A DNA stretch of 64,000 bases from Virgibacillus dokdonensis. Lineage in GTDB: Bacteria > Bacillota > Bacilli > Bacillales > Amphibacillaceae. The position numbers and the translations under genes were made by a program. The notes beneath the pieces are model-generated. The model was not told where the DNA came from and made no database searches. It saw only the letters and a program-made list of their open reading frames with translations. Within the stretch, counting starts at the first letter, position 1, and the number at the start of each line of letters is the position of its first letter. Location: contig NZ_LT745763.1 in assembly GCF_900166595.1 (NCBI RefSeq), positions 2,662,986-2,726,985 on the forward strand. Reading direction: 5' to 3'. Of the stretch, positions 55,829-64,000 are shown piece after piece.

Positions 55829-56503
55829 ATGAATCGTTTCAAAATTTTAATCATAGAAGACGAACCGATAATTCGAGACGAGTTAAGAGATCATTTACAG
55901 AATGCAGGATATAAGACGGATGTAGTAACTGAGTTTCAAGATATTTTGTCTTATGTTCGAAAATCAAGCCCTGATCTTATTCTTCTAGACATTAATTTAC
56001 CTTATATTGATGGTTACACACTTAGTCGTGAGATTCGCAAAGAATCAAATGTCCCGATTATCATCGTGACAAGTAGGGATAATGAAATGGATGAGTTATT
56101 GAGCATAAACCTTGGAGCTGATGATTTTATAACGAAACCTTATAACTTACAAATATTAACTGCAAGAATAGAAGCTTTATTCAAAAGGACATACGTTAAT
56201 CAATCTAATAATGTACTTTCTTGTGGAGAGTTAATATTAGATATAGCAAAAGGTGCTGTTTATTACCATGATAAGCAACAAATACTTACTAAAAATGAGT
56301 TGAAAATTCTTCACTATTTAATGCAGCATAGAGGAACAATCATTTCAAGAGAAACAATGATGGAATATCTCTGGTCTTCCGATCTATTCGTTGATGATAA
56401 CACGCTTTCTGTTAACATGACACGTTTGCGCAGAAAACTAGAGAAATTGGGTATAACTAATCCTATTGAAACTCGTAGAGGACTAGGGTACGTGATGTCA
56501 TGA
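55829..56503 (+). CDS. bceR: BceR-like response regulator
   Basis: A 224-residue OmpR-type response regulator. The phospho-acceptor Asp lies in LILLDINLPYIDG (near 53), with EDE at residues 11-13 and the Lys in FITKPY. The C-terminal winged helix has VDDNTLSVNMTRLRRKLEKLG. Its stop overlaps the start of the sensor kinase (ATGA). It controls bceAB in response to antimicrobial peptides such as bacitracin. Confidence 0.9.
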   Translation: MNRFKILIIEDEPIIRDELRDHLQNAGYKTDVVTEFQDILSYVRKSSPDLILLDINLPYIDGYTLSREIRKESNVPIIIVTSRDNEMDELLSINLGADDFITKPYNLQILTARIEALFKRTYVNQSNNVLSCGELILDIAKGAVYYHDKQQILTKNELKILHYLMQHRGTIISRETMMEYLWSSDLFVDDNTLSVNMTRLRRKLEKLGITNPIETRRGLGYVMS

Positions 56504-56663
56504 ATATCTTAAGTTTTTCCCATGAAAAATTACCATTTTTATTGATAAATGTTGTATTGTTTGGTTTGTTTAGTATCATTCTTTGGAAGATCCATATATC
56601 TTTTGAAATGATTTTAATAGTTGGATTAGCTTGGTTCGCCCCTTTAATTATTGCCTATCTTTT
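56500..56663 (+). pseudogene. bceS: BceS-like sensor kinase, 5' part, cut by an IS element
   Basis: The first 55 codons of a BceS-type intramembrane-sensing kinase: FLLINVVLFGLFSIILW and EMILIVGLAWFAPLIIAYL form the two membrane helices. An IS4-family element is inserted at 56664 and translation would run into TAA at 56677. Removing the element plus one 9-base repeat joins it in frame to the part at 58219; the whole gene would code for 336 residues. Confidence 0.9.
56655..56663. repeat. Left 9-bp target duplication of IS element 1
   Basis: CTATCTTTT precedes the left end of the element and is repeated exactly at 58210-58218 after its right end. Confidence 0.95.
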
Positions 56664-56824
56664 CACTAGCGTTGCATAAAAAGTAATGCTTCAAGTCAAG
56701 CGTTAATTTTCCATTTGAGACATATGTAACAGAGTTTTCTGATATATGTTATTTGTACACAATGAAAAAAAGACAACAGGCATGAGAGGTAGCCCTTCAT
56801 CCATTTTTTGAATAGTATATACTT

Positions 56825-58052
56825 TTAAACGAATGGATCGTATGTTAAATCATCTAAGTGTAACACGTCTCCTGTCTCATATTGTGCTAGGGTCTCTGCA
56901 AAAATTCGCTCATTGTCCCACCTTCGTCGTCCACTGGACTCTCGCTCTGGTTCTTTACGCACTTTCAAAATAAAGGTTGCCATGGATTGATCGTAACCAT
57001 CCTTTATCCAACGCAACATTTCCAGCAAGGTTCCTTTGAAACCTATTTTATTTTTCATTAGGATGATCAGGCAAAAGGTAATCATTGCAAGATAGACTTG
57101 ATTATAAACGGCATTTTCACTCTTACCATATAATGTTGTAATGACCAAGTGTTGCTTGATCCATTTGAAAAACAACTCTATTTTCCAGCGGTTTCGGTAG
57201 ATATCGCTGATTTCTTGCGCACTGCGCTTGGCGTCGTTACACACAATCCGAATAGGCTTGCCATTACTATCTGTTGTCTCTATCAATTGTAATGGATGTT
57301 TTGTTTCCGATTGTCACCATGGCATGGCGTGTGATGGGAGAAGATGGATCCACGAGTAACTCTTCCACGACGTGTACCACTGTATTGGCTTTGATACGCG
57401 TTGCAAATTTTATTCCTTTTTCTGAATAGGCATCGAACTTCGCAAAGTTGAAGTACCCGCGATCGAATACATGAAGCACATCTAACTGATAAACAATTAA
57501 TTCATCCAGCTGTGTCTCATCCGCTGGTCGGGCTGGCGTTAGAATCATCTTATCTAGCGAGAGCGTATCATTGCACAACCTAATTGAAGTGTGCATTTTA
57601 ATCCCGGCTTTTGTTTCTCGAAAATCAGCCCATTCATAGCCACTAAGACACATGGAAATAGTCGATGAATCAATCAAATGCAGCTGAAGCAATGCCTTTC
57701 CTGCTTTCACAGGTCCTAGTGTATACTGTACCTTTTGAATGAGATGACGAAGAATAGCTTCTGGTATTTCATGTGGGATTTGTCTATTCTTACGCGAGAG
57801 TTGTGACTTACTGATACTGTCTATACCTACTAATCGCTGCACCGTTTTTTTGCGTGAAACAGACTGACTGATTACTGCAAGATTTTCTGATTTTTTAAGT
57901 TGTGCGTAAATAAATAAGCGAATATAGGCAATGGTATCTAGCTTTTTCACATACTTGTCTACCCCTTCCATATCAATCATTTTTTGAATAACTTTTGTAT
58001 CTAATGGATGAATGTATTCCTTGAATACCATTTTTATGGTATGATTGTCCAT
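56825..58052 (-). pseudogene. IS4-type transposase with frameshift
   Basis: Two overlapping reading frames together make one DDE transposase of about 413 residues. The first part (58052 to about 57290) has LHLIDSSTISM (first Asp) and VFDRGYFNFAKF (second Asp); the second part (57286 to 56825) has YRNRWKIELFFKWIKQH (Glu). One base is extra in the A run near 57309, shifting the frame; without it the reading would continue as KHPLQLIETT. The element is therefore probably inactive. Confidence 0.85.
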
Positions 58053-58060
58053 GAGAGACT

Positions 58061-58108
58061 CCTTATAATTTGGGATTTGGACAGGACTACCATACCCTAA
58101 TTATAAGG
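58061..58108 (-). promoter_or_regulatory. Leader hairpin of IS element 1
   Basis: CCTTATAATT-T-GGG pairs with CCC-T-AATTATAAGG (58061-58074 with 58095-58108). The ribosome site AAGGAG of the transposase is partly inside the stem. The loop contains the motif GTCCTGTCCAAATCC, which recurs in IS element 2. Such hairpins lower translation from outside transcripts. Confidence 0.7.
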
Positions 58109-58209
58109 TTTTTTTATGCGTTTTTGTATTGATAATTCCTATTATTCTTAGTATTGACACAAGTTGTTTTTTCTTGACTACTTTATAAAAAGTTTATGCA
58201 ACGCTAGTG

Positions 58210-58218
58210 CTATCTTTT
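58210..58218. repeat. Right 9-bp target duplication of IS element 1
   Basis: Exact copy of CTATCTTTT. Confidence 0.95.
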
Positions 58219-59065
58219 AGAGTATGGAAAAAAGCGAAGATATTATCAACATTTGATTGATTATCAGGAGTCGCTTGATAAAAAATATTTACTTCCAGAA
58301 ATATTGGAACGACCCACTTTTTTAGAAGGAGCAATTGTACAGGATGCTATAGAAATCGCCTATAAGCAGATGCATGAACATATCAATATATACAAACGGG
58401 AGCAAAAAGATTATCAAGAATATATTGAAACATGGGTTCATGAAATTAAAACGCCTCTCTCCTCAGCAAAATTAATTTTGAACAACCGTGATATAGATTA
58501 TGGAGTATTACAAGAATTAGACAGGACAGAACAATTCATAGAGCAAGTACTTTATTTCGCAAGAAGTAACAATGTCTCAGAGGATTATCTTATTAGCAAA
58601 TTCTCACTTAGAGAAGTTGTTACTAGAGTAGCAAAAAAAAATGCCAAAGATTTCATTTACAAAAAGATCAAATTAGATCTTGGGGAACTCAATGAAATGG
58701 TCTATAGTGATAAGAAGTGGGTGGAATTTATTTTAAATCAGATTGTAGTCAATGCTATCCAATACAGTAAAAAGGCTAGTAGCGAAATACAAATAACTTC
58801 AACTCCTTATGATAACAAGGTCGTGTTACAAATTAAAGATAATGGAATTGGAATTAAAAAGAAAGATCTACCAAGAGTTTTTGACAAAGGTTTTACAGGA
58901 GAAACTGGTAGGACATATAGTAAGTCAACTGGAATAGGGTTATATTTATGCAAACGGTTGGCTGATAAGCTAAATCTAGGAATAAGTATAGAATCAAAAC
59001 AAAATATTCATACAACTGTTTTTCTTGTTTTCCCAAAGAATAAATCACTTTTAATGGAACCGTAA
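58219..59065 (+). pseudogene. bceS: BceS-like sensor kinase, 3' part
   Basis: The remaining 281 residues of the kinase in the restored frame. The phospho-acceptor His is in WVHEIKTPLSS; the ATPase N box is FILNQIVVNAIQYSKK, and GIGIKKKDLPRVFDKGFTG plus STGIGLYLCKRL are the G boxes. The sequence is intact, so decay after the insertion has been slight. A start inside, at 58253 (ATT/TTG type), would give a kinase without membrane anchor. Confidence 0.9.
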
Positions 59066-59083
59066 TAGTACGGTTCCATTTTT
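59054..59083 (+). terminator. Terminator between bceS and bceA
   Basis: An 11-base perfect stem ATGGAACCGTA / TACGGTTCCAT (loop ATAG) with TTTTT following. It overlaps the bceS stop codon. Confidence 0.85.
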
Positions 59084-59095
59084 AAATGGTTAAAC

Positions 59096-59109
59096 TTACA
59101 AAAACGTAA
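59096..59109 (+). promoter_or_regulatory. Candidate BceR-type operator
   Basis: TTACA-AAAA-CGTAA lies 85 bases upstream of bceA. It fits the inverted TTACA-N4-TGTAA pattern described for BceR-like regulators with one mismatch. The place between the terminator and bceA is where the regulated promoter is expected. Confidence 0.5.
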
Positions 59110-59193
59110 CTTTCATAACACTTAATGCAATATGAAATAATAACATCAAGGGTTATACTGAAACTAATTCATTAAACATGGAGGAGAAAATAT

Positions 59194-59964
59194 ATGCAAA
59201 AAAATATACTACAGGTCGACCATATAGAAAAATATTTTGGAAATAAGGGAAATATAACAAAGGCCCTTAATGACATTTCCTTTAAGGTAGATAAGGGAGA
59301 ATTCGTGGGAATAATGGGACCATCCGGAAGTGGTAAAACAACGTTACTTAACTGCATCTCAACTATTGATACAGTTACAACTGGTCATATTACCATCAAC
59401 GGAAAAGATATTACTACCTTAAAGAGGAAGAACCTGGAAAAATTCCGTCGTGATGAACTAGGATTTATTTTTCAAGATTTTAATCTATTGGATACACTTA
59501 CTGCTTACGAAAACATTGCCCTAGCATTATCTATACAAGGAGAAAAGCCATCTAAAATTCAATCTAATTTACAAGAGATTGCAGAAAAATTGGAAATAAG
59601 TTCTGTCTTAGATAAATTTCCTTATGAAATGTCAGGTGGGCAAGAACAACGTGTTGCCTCTGCTCGTGCTATTGTTGCCAATCCTTCCCTAGTATTAGCA
59701 GATGAGCCCACAGGGGCACTTGACTCCAAGTCTTCTAGATTATTATTAGAATCATTTGAAAAACTGAACCAAGAACTTTCAACTACAATTTTAATGGTTA
59801 CGCATGATGCTTTTACTGCTAGTTACTCTAATCGAATTCTGTTTATCAAAGACGGAAAAATTTTCAATGAACTTATAAAGGGAAATGATTCAAGAAAAGC
59901 ATTCTTTAATCGTATCATGGAAGTCATAACCCTTCTAGGAGGCGATGCAGATGATGTATTCTAA
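59194..59964 (+). CDS. bceA: BceA-like ABC ATPase
   Basis: A 256-residue ABC ATPase with Walker A GPSGSGKTT, Q-loop FIFQDFNLLDTL, signature MSGGQEQRVASARAI and Walker B LVLADEPTGALD. With BceB it frees lipid II cycle intermediates from antimicrobial peptides and gives resistance. GGAGG precedes the ATG. The gene is intact. Confidence 0.92.
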   Translation: MQKNILQVDHIEKYFGNKGNITKALNDISFKVDKGEFVGIMGPSGSGKTTLLNCISTIDTVTTGHITINGKDITTLKRKNLEKFRRDELGFIFQDFNLLDTLTAYENIALALSIQGEKPSKIQSNLQEIAEKLEISSVLDKFPYEMSGGQEQRVASARAIVANPSLVLADEPTGALDSKSSRLLLESFEKLNQELSTTILMVTHDAFTASYSNRILFIKDGKIFNELIKGNDSRKAFFNRIMEVITLLGGDADDVF

Positions 59965-61279
59965 ATTATCCTTACGAAACGTTAAACGGAGCTTTAAAGA
60001 CTATGCTATTTACTTTTTAACCATTACATTCGCTGTTAGCCTTTTTTATAGTTTTAATTCTTTGACCGCACAACAGGCAATGCTAAAACTGTCCAATAGT
60101 CAAGAAGACATGGTACAAGATTTAATATATACCATTGGAATTATTTCTATTTTCATTTCCACCGTACTAGCGTTTCTAATTATTTTTGCGAACAGTTTTT
60201 TAGTCAAACGTCGTAAAAAAGAATTAGGAATGTATATGACGCTTGGGATGAGTAAGTTCAACATTTCCAAAATCCTTGTAATGGAAACCTTCTTTATTGG
60301 GCTTGTTTCTTTACTAGTTGGTCTAGGCTTAGGAACCATTTTATCACAAGGTTTGTCCTTATTAACCGCTGCACTTTTTCAAGTAGACATACAAGAGTAT
60401 ACTTTTGTATTTTCTACAACGGCAATGTTAAAAACTATTCTGTATTTTGGGATTATCTTCCTAATAGTTATGCTTTTCAATGTAATCATGATAAATCGTT
60501 ACAAGCTGATCGATCTTTTTATAGCAAATAAAAAAAATCAGCAAGTAAAACTGAAGCGAACATCCACTGCTATAGGTGTTTTTGTATTATCTTTACTTTT
60601 GATTGGAAGTGCATACTTCCTTATGTTGAAATATGGTTTATTTAAGAGCATGAATTTACTCTGGACCAGTGTTGGTCTAGGATCAATCGGTACATTTCTT
60701 TTCTTCTTTTCATTATCAGGATTCTTGCTGAATATAGCGAAAAAAAACGAGAAATTATATTACAAGAACATCAATATATTTCTATTAAGACAAATAAATA
60801 GTAAAGTGAACTCTACGTTCATTTCAATGACCATTATTTGTTTAATGTTATTCTTTACAATAGGAGTACTCTCGACAGGATTTAGTTTGAAAAATAGTTT
60901 GGAAAAAGATCTAACAGTAACTACTCCTTACGATTCCACGCTCTCTTTCTTTAAATATGAAGAAAGTGATGAAAATCTTGAAAAGAAACTTGAGGAATTA
61001 AATGTTAAACAATATGGGGACAACATTACATTTAAAGAATACTATTCAGATGAATCAATTTCCTCGTATTTAAAAGGCTATACAGACAAACAAGCAGAGT
61101 CTGTTTTAGAAGGCAATGCATCTACTCCGTTAACATTAATAAAACGCTCTTCTTATGAAGGCTTAGCCCGATTACAAGGGAAAGACCCTGTAAATTTGCA
61201 ACAAAACGAAGTACTCATTCTAACCAACCAAAAAGATATGAAAAAAACGATGAAGCGATTTGTAGATAACAATAAAAGT
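59951..61279 (+). pseudogene. bceB: BceB-like permease, 5' part, cut by an IS element
   Basis: The first 443 codons of a BceB/FtsX-type permease. Several membrane helices and the start of the large extracellular domain (LEKDLTVTTPYDSTLSFF onward) are present. The start at 59951 follows GGAGG by eight bases. IS element 2 is inserted at 61280 and adds only His before TAG. Removal of the element plus one repeat restores the frame. Confidence 0.9.
61271..61279. repeat. Left 9-bp target duplication of IS element 2
   Basis: AATAAAAGT precedes the left end and recurs exactly at 62681-62689. Confidence 0.95.
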
Positions 61280-61359
61280 CACTAGCGTTGCATTAATTAA
61301 ATCTGATGATTAAAAATACTAAAAATGTTCAAAAATTAGTGTTCATACAACAAAAAAAT

Positions 61360-61409
61360 CCTTTACAATGGAAGTACAGGTGGTTCCTGTCCAAATCCAA
61401 AAGTAAAGG
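61360..61409 (+). promoter_or_regulatory. Leader hairpin of IS element 2
   Basis: CCTTTAC (61360-61366) pairs with GTAAAGG (61403-61409), and the loop has TTCCTGTCCAAATCC, the same motif as in element 1. The ribosome site AAAGGA lies in the stem, nine bases before the ATG. Confidence 0.7.
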
Positions 61410-61417
61410 ATAACTGC

Positions 61418-62533
61418 ATGGACAAGAATACACTAAAATCATCATTTGGTAAATGGGTTTCACCTATAAATACGAAAAAACTATATGAACAAGTAGAAGA
61501 AAATAAACAAGATTACTACACAAAAAAACTGACAACGGAAGCGTATATAAAGTTGCTGTTGCTTGCTCAATTACAAGGATTTGAGAGCTTGGAAGAGATG
61601 AGCGATGCACTAATAGATGGTGAACTTCAGAAAGTATTGGGGTTTGAATCGATTAGCCCATCGCAACTTTCAAGGAAGAACAATGAAATGAATCCAGCCA
61701 TCCTTTCCCATTTATTCTTTGATCTTGCATACAAAATCAAAGGTCTCCAATTTAAAAATGGGAAATACATGCCATTAAAAATCATTGATTCTAGCACGCT
61801 TCCATTAAACTTAACGAATCATAAGTGGGCGAAATTCCGTAAAACAAAAGCAGGAGTTAAGCTACATTTACGACTTGTATTTATGGATAAGGGCACCGTC
61901 TATCCTGAAAAAACTGTGATTACAACAGCCAAAGAACATGACAGAAATCAACTGGAAGTTCTCGTAGATGACAAAGAAGCCATGTATGTGTTTGACCGTG
62001 GATATGTTGACTATGAACGATTTGACCGAATGACGGATGAAGGCTACTTTTTCGTGTCCAGACTAAAGAAAAACGCCGTCATTCGTGAAGTAGAATCATT
62101 TTCTGTACCTAAAGATGCTACAGCTTTATCCGACAAGATGGTTTACATCGGTTCGACGCAAAATCGCACAGAGAATGTATTCCGTCTACTTGAAGTAGTG
62201 GATACAAAGGGGAACATTTTGCGATTAATTACTAACCGTTTCGATCTAAATTCCGAAGAGATTAGTGAAATTTACCGTCAACGGTGGGCCATAGAGCTAT
62301 TTTTCAAATGGCTCAAACAGCATGTAGAGATCAAACACTTTTATGGTATGAGCGAAACTGCCATTCAAAATCAAATCTTCCTTGCGCTCATTGCTTACTG
62401 TTTACATGTACTTATCCAGTTAGAGATGAGGAGTAAGAAGTCCTTACTCCGAATTAGCCGCTGGTTAAATAAAGTGCTGTGGAAACCTGCGTACATCTGG
62501 ATCCGCAGATTTGACGATAGATCTATTCCGTAA
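61418..62533 (+). CDS. IS4-family transposase, intact
   Basis: A 371-residue DDE transposase. The catalytic residues are IIDSSTLPL (Asp near 125), YVFDRGYVDYERF (Asp near 193) and YRQRWAIELFFKWLKQH (Glu near 289, the YREK-like motif of IS4). It has only moderate similarity to the transposase of element 1, although their ends match. Its length and the lack of stops suggest it is active. Confidence 0.95.
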   Translation: MDKNTLKSSFGKWVSPINTKKLYEQVEENKQDYYTKKLTTEAYIKLLLLAQLQGFESLEEMSDALIDGELQKVLGFESISPSQLSRKNNEMNPAILSHLFFDLAYKIKGLQFKNGKYMPLKIIDSSTLPLNLTNHKWAKFRKTKAGVKLHLRLVFMDKGTVYPEKTVITTAKEHDRNQLEVLVDDKEAMYVFDRGYVDYERFDRMTDEGYFFVSRLKKNAVIREVESFSVPKDATALSDKMVYIGSTQNRTENVFRLLEVVDTKGNILRLITNRFDLNSEEISEIYRQRWAIELFFKWLKQHVEIKHFYGMSETAIQNQIFLALIAYCLHVLIQLEMRSKKSLLRISRWLNKVLWKPAYIWIRRFDDRSIP

Positions 62534-62680
62534 ATACATACACTGTCGTTGTTGCTAATAGTTTAATTGTATAATTTTTCCAAATGGACAGCCCACCTTT
62601 GCTTAGGTAATGTCTTATTGGCAAAAAATCTTGTGCAAATGATTACTGAATTTTCAAACCAATTTTATGCAACGCTAGTG

Positions 62681-62689
62681 AATAAAAGT
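62681..62689. repeat. Right 9-bp target duplication of IS element 2
   Basis: Exact copy of AATAAAAGT. Confidence 0.95.
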
Positions 62690-63349
62690 ATTAAAATAAA
62701 TCATAAAGAATATCCACTATCAGGATTTCAATTCATGTCTGTTAGAACAGATACGTCAGCTAGAGACACTATGATTGTAGTATTACCAGATCAAGCAGTA
62801 TCAGAAATGGAACCATCTAGAATTTCGCTAAATATACAGTATGAGGGAGAAGCAAACAAAGCAGACCAAGAACTGTATAACTTAATCGAAACGTATAACA
62901 AAAACGCTGATAAAAACACGTATTTATTGGGAATGACTAAAACTTTAGCATATGAAGATGCTACAGGTACCTCTACGATGATAGTGTATATAGGAATATA
63001 CTTAGGAATTATATTTCTAATTTCTAGTGCTGCAATCTTAGCATTACAACAGCTTTCCGAGGCTAGCGATAATAAGGCACGATATGACCTGCTAAAAAAG
63101 ATAGGCGTAACACAAAAGGAAGTAAATCAATCCATTTTCAAACAAATATTCATTTATTTCATGATGCCACTTTCTCTAGCTATCATTCACTCAATTTTTG
63201 GTATAAAGGTAGTGAATAGAGCCATTGTGTCTGCTGGAGAATCAAATGTATTCTTCCCTTCCCTTCTTACTGCTGGAGTTATTATAGTAGTGTATGGAGG
63301 ATACTTTTTAGCAACATATTCTGGGTATAAATCAATTCTAAAGAAATAA
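62690..63349 (+). pseudogene. bceB: BceB-like permease, 3' part
   Basis: The last 219 codons of the permease in the restored frame. It ends the extracellular domain and adds the final membrane helices (IYLGIIFLISSAAILALQQL; IIVVYGGYFLATYSGYKSIL). The total would be about 662 residues, normal for BceB. No stops or frameshifts are seen, so the insertion is recent. Confidence 0.9.
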
Positions 63350-63728
63350 ATTTGTACTTTTTAAGCTGAAATTTATATGCTGTTGTGCTTTAAATGGGAT
63401 TAGGGTTATTAGTTTAAATTTCCGAGAACTCATCAATGATTAAACCAATCACATACCAGCTAAATTCAGTTTTAATTGTTGTAGATAATTAGCGGAGTCT
63501 TCTTTTATATCCCATACTTCTACTTGGTTAGCTTTTATCCCCAATAAATTCTATGATAAGATAATATTGCACTCTTTCCCTCTCCTTTACCTTTTTTTGT
63601 CAGCAACTCAAGGTTATCAAAAGAGAGAGGAATGAGTGTATTTTTTGCTTCTTTCTGCGCAATTGGCACAATAAGGAGTGCCACCACATTCCTAGAGCCC
63701 TATATATAGCCTTTTGTACCCAAGTACA
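63350..63728. other. Intergenic region, no gene supported
   Basis: No ORF here has a convincing start, length and ribosome site. A stop-bounded minus-strand stretch around 63620-63690 contains CGGTPYCANC, which looks like a zinc-ribbon fragment, but it has no start codon. Confidence 0.5.
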
Positions 63729-63764
63729 GAAAAAGAAGCCGTACTCCAAATGGAAGACGGCTTC
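63729..63764 (-). terminator. Terminator of ssrA
   Basis: On the minus strand GAAGCCGT pairs with ACGGCTTC, followed by TTTTTCTG. It lies about 95 bases past the tmRNA 3' end. Confidence 0.85.
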
Positions 63765-63857
63765 GAACCAGCTAAAATATTTAAATTTAAATAAAAGTGT
63801 TACCACGAGTCTTACCACGCTGTTTTTAACACTATCACACCAATACTTGTATGTATT

Positions 63858-64000
63858 TGGTGGAGACGGTGGGAATCGAACCCACGTCCAGAGATATCGC
63901 CACTCAGGTTTCTACACGCTTAGTCGATATATTATCATTCGCTTACTCTACAGCCTACCGACAGGCTTTCGAGCAGCTAGTCTGGTTCATTTCAACGATC
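63858..64000 (-). ncRNA. ssrA: Transfer-messenger RNA, 3' part
   Basis: The minus strand ends in GGGTTCGATTCCCACCGTCTCCACCA, the T arm, acceptor and CCA of tmRNA. Upstream lie the pseudoknot arms (for example GCCTGTCGGTAGGCTG-like stem at 63951-63966). The tag-encoding part and the 5' half are beyond base 64000. It rescues stalled ribosomes with SmpB. Confidence 0.95.

Larger units (their letters stand above)
56664..58209 (-). mobile_element. IS4-family insertion sequence 1
   Basis: A 1546-base element with inverted ends CACTAGCGTTGCATAAA (56664-56680) and TTTATGCAACGCTAGTG (58193-58209). It is flanked by 9-base direct repeats. It carries one transposase gene on the minus strand, now broken by a frameshift. 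It lies within bceS. Confidence 0.95.
61280..62680 (+). mobile_element. IS4-family insertion sequence 2
   Basis: A 1401-base element with ends CACTAGCGTTGCAT (61280-61293) and ATGCAACGCTAGTG (62667-62680), identical over 14 bases to those of element 1. Nine-base duplications flank it. It carries one intact transposase gene on the plus strand and lies in bceB. Confidence 0.95.

Noticed and set aside
56825..58052. Programmed frameshifting in IS element 1
   Set aside because: The related intact transposase of element 2 is a single ORF, and there is no classic slippery heptamer with a following stimulatory structure, so a mutation is more likely.
63600..63818. ORF of 72 residues on the minus strand near ssrA
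   Set aside because: It overlaps the ssrA terminator and has no start signal or recognisable domain.

Overview
The window looks like a chromosome segment of a low-GC, endospore-forming member of the Bacillaceae, probably a salt-tolerant genus near Virgibacillus or Oceanobacillus. This rests on the Bacillus-type gene order (sufCDSUB, metNPQ, yusE/yusF, gcvH, yusI, fadNAE), a GerC germination protein, a YppG-like coat protein, a LiaIH/LiaFSR stress locus, a Bce-type detoxification module and a BCCT compatible-solute carrier. The genus is inferred from gene content only.

Bases 1-16166 are the right part of a prophage. An integrase, a metallopeptidase and a CI-like repressor read rightward. A Cro-like protein and the early and replication genes read leftward: antirepressor, small proteins, DUF2800 nuclease, DUF2815 protein, family A DNA polymerase, MazG-like protein, VapE primase-helicase, VRR-NUC nuclease, SNF2 helicase and a sigma-like regulator. 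The structural genes must lie left of base 1. Repeated operators sit between repressor and cro. Nine copies of a 9-bp iteron lie between vapE and the VRR-NUC gene and are a candidate phage origin. Several genes here are very short, including two peptides of 26 and 30 residues with TTG starts. The prophage abuts the 3' end of sufB.

Bases 16167-33093 are core metabolism, all on the minus strand. They hold the SUF iron-sulfur operon with a Fur-like box near its promoter, a methionine importer behind a SAM-I riboswitch and terminator, YusE/YusF, GcvH, a Spx/ArsC-like protein, and the fadN-fadA-fadE beta-oxidation operon behind a perfect FadR-type palindrome. Bases 33482-37454 are a zinc and fluoride block on the plus strand. 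A Zur box fills the spacer of the znuA promoter and is followed by znuA-znuC-znuB, zur and two overlapping crcB genes.

Bases 37672-55625 hold an eRF1-like protein, a guanidine-I riboswitch driving a YkkC/YkkD exporter pair, a decayed CorC-type gene, a BCCT transporter, a CwlO-like endopeptidase, isocitrate lyase next to a 33-residue zinc-ribbon gene and several palindromes, an aromatic-acid-exporter-like protein, the Lia cell-envelope stress genes, DedA beside a truncated luciferase-like gene, a DUF1836 protein, a hemolysin III protein, a CBS protein, a YppG-like protein and an orphan gerC with a gerB remnant. An intergenic repeat of about 85 bp recurs here and near gcvH.

Bases 55829-63349 are a Bce-type antimicrobial-peptide sensing and detoxification module (bceR-bceS-bceA-bceB). 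It has been broken twice by two different IS4-family elements with matching ends. Each insertion has an exact 9-bp target duplication, and removing the elements on paper restores both reading frames. The window ends in the 3' part of ssrA (tmRNA), on the minus strand.
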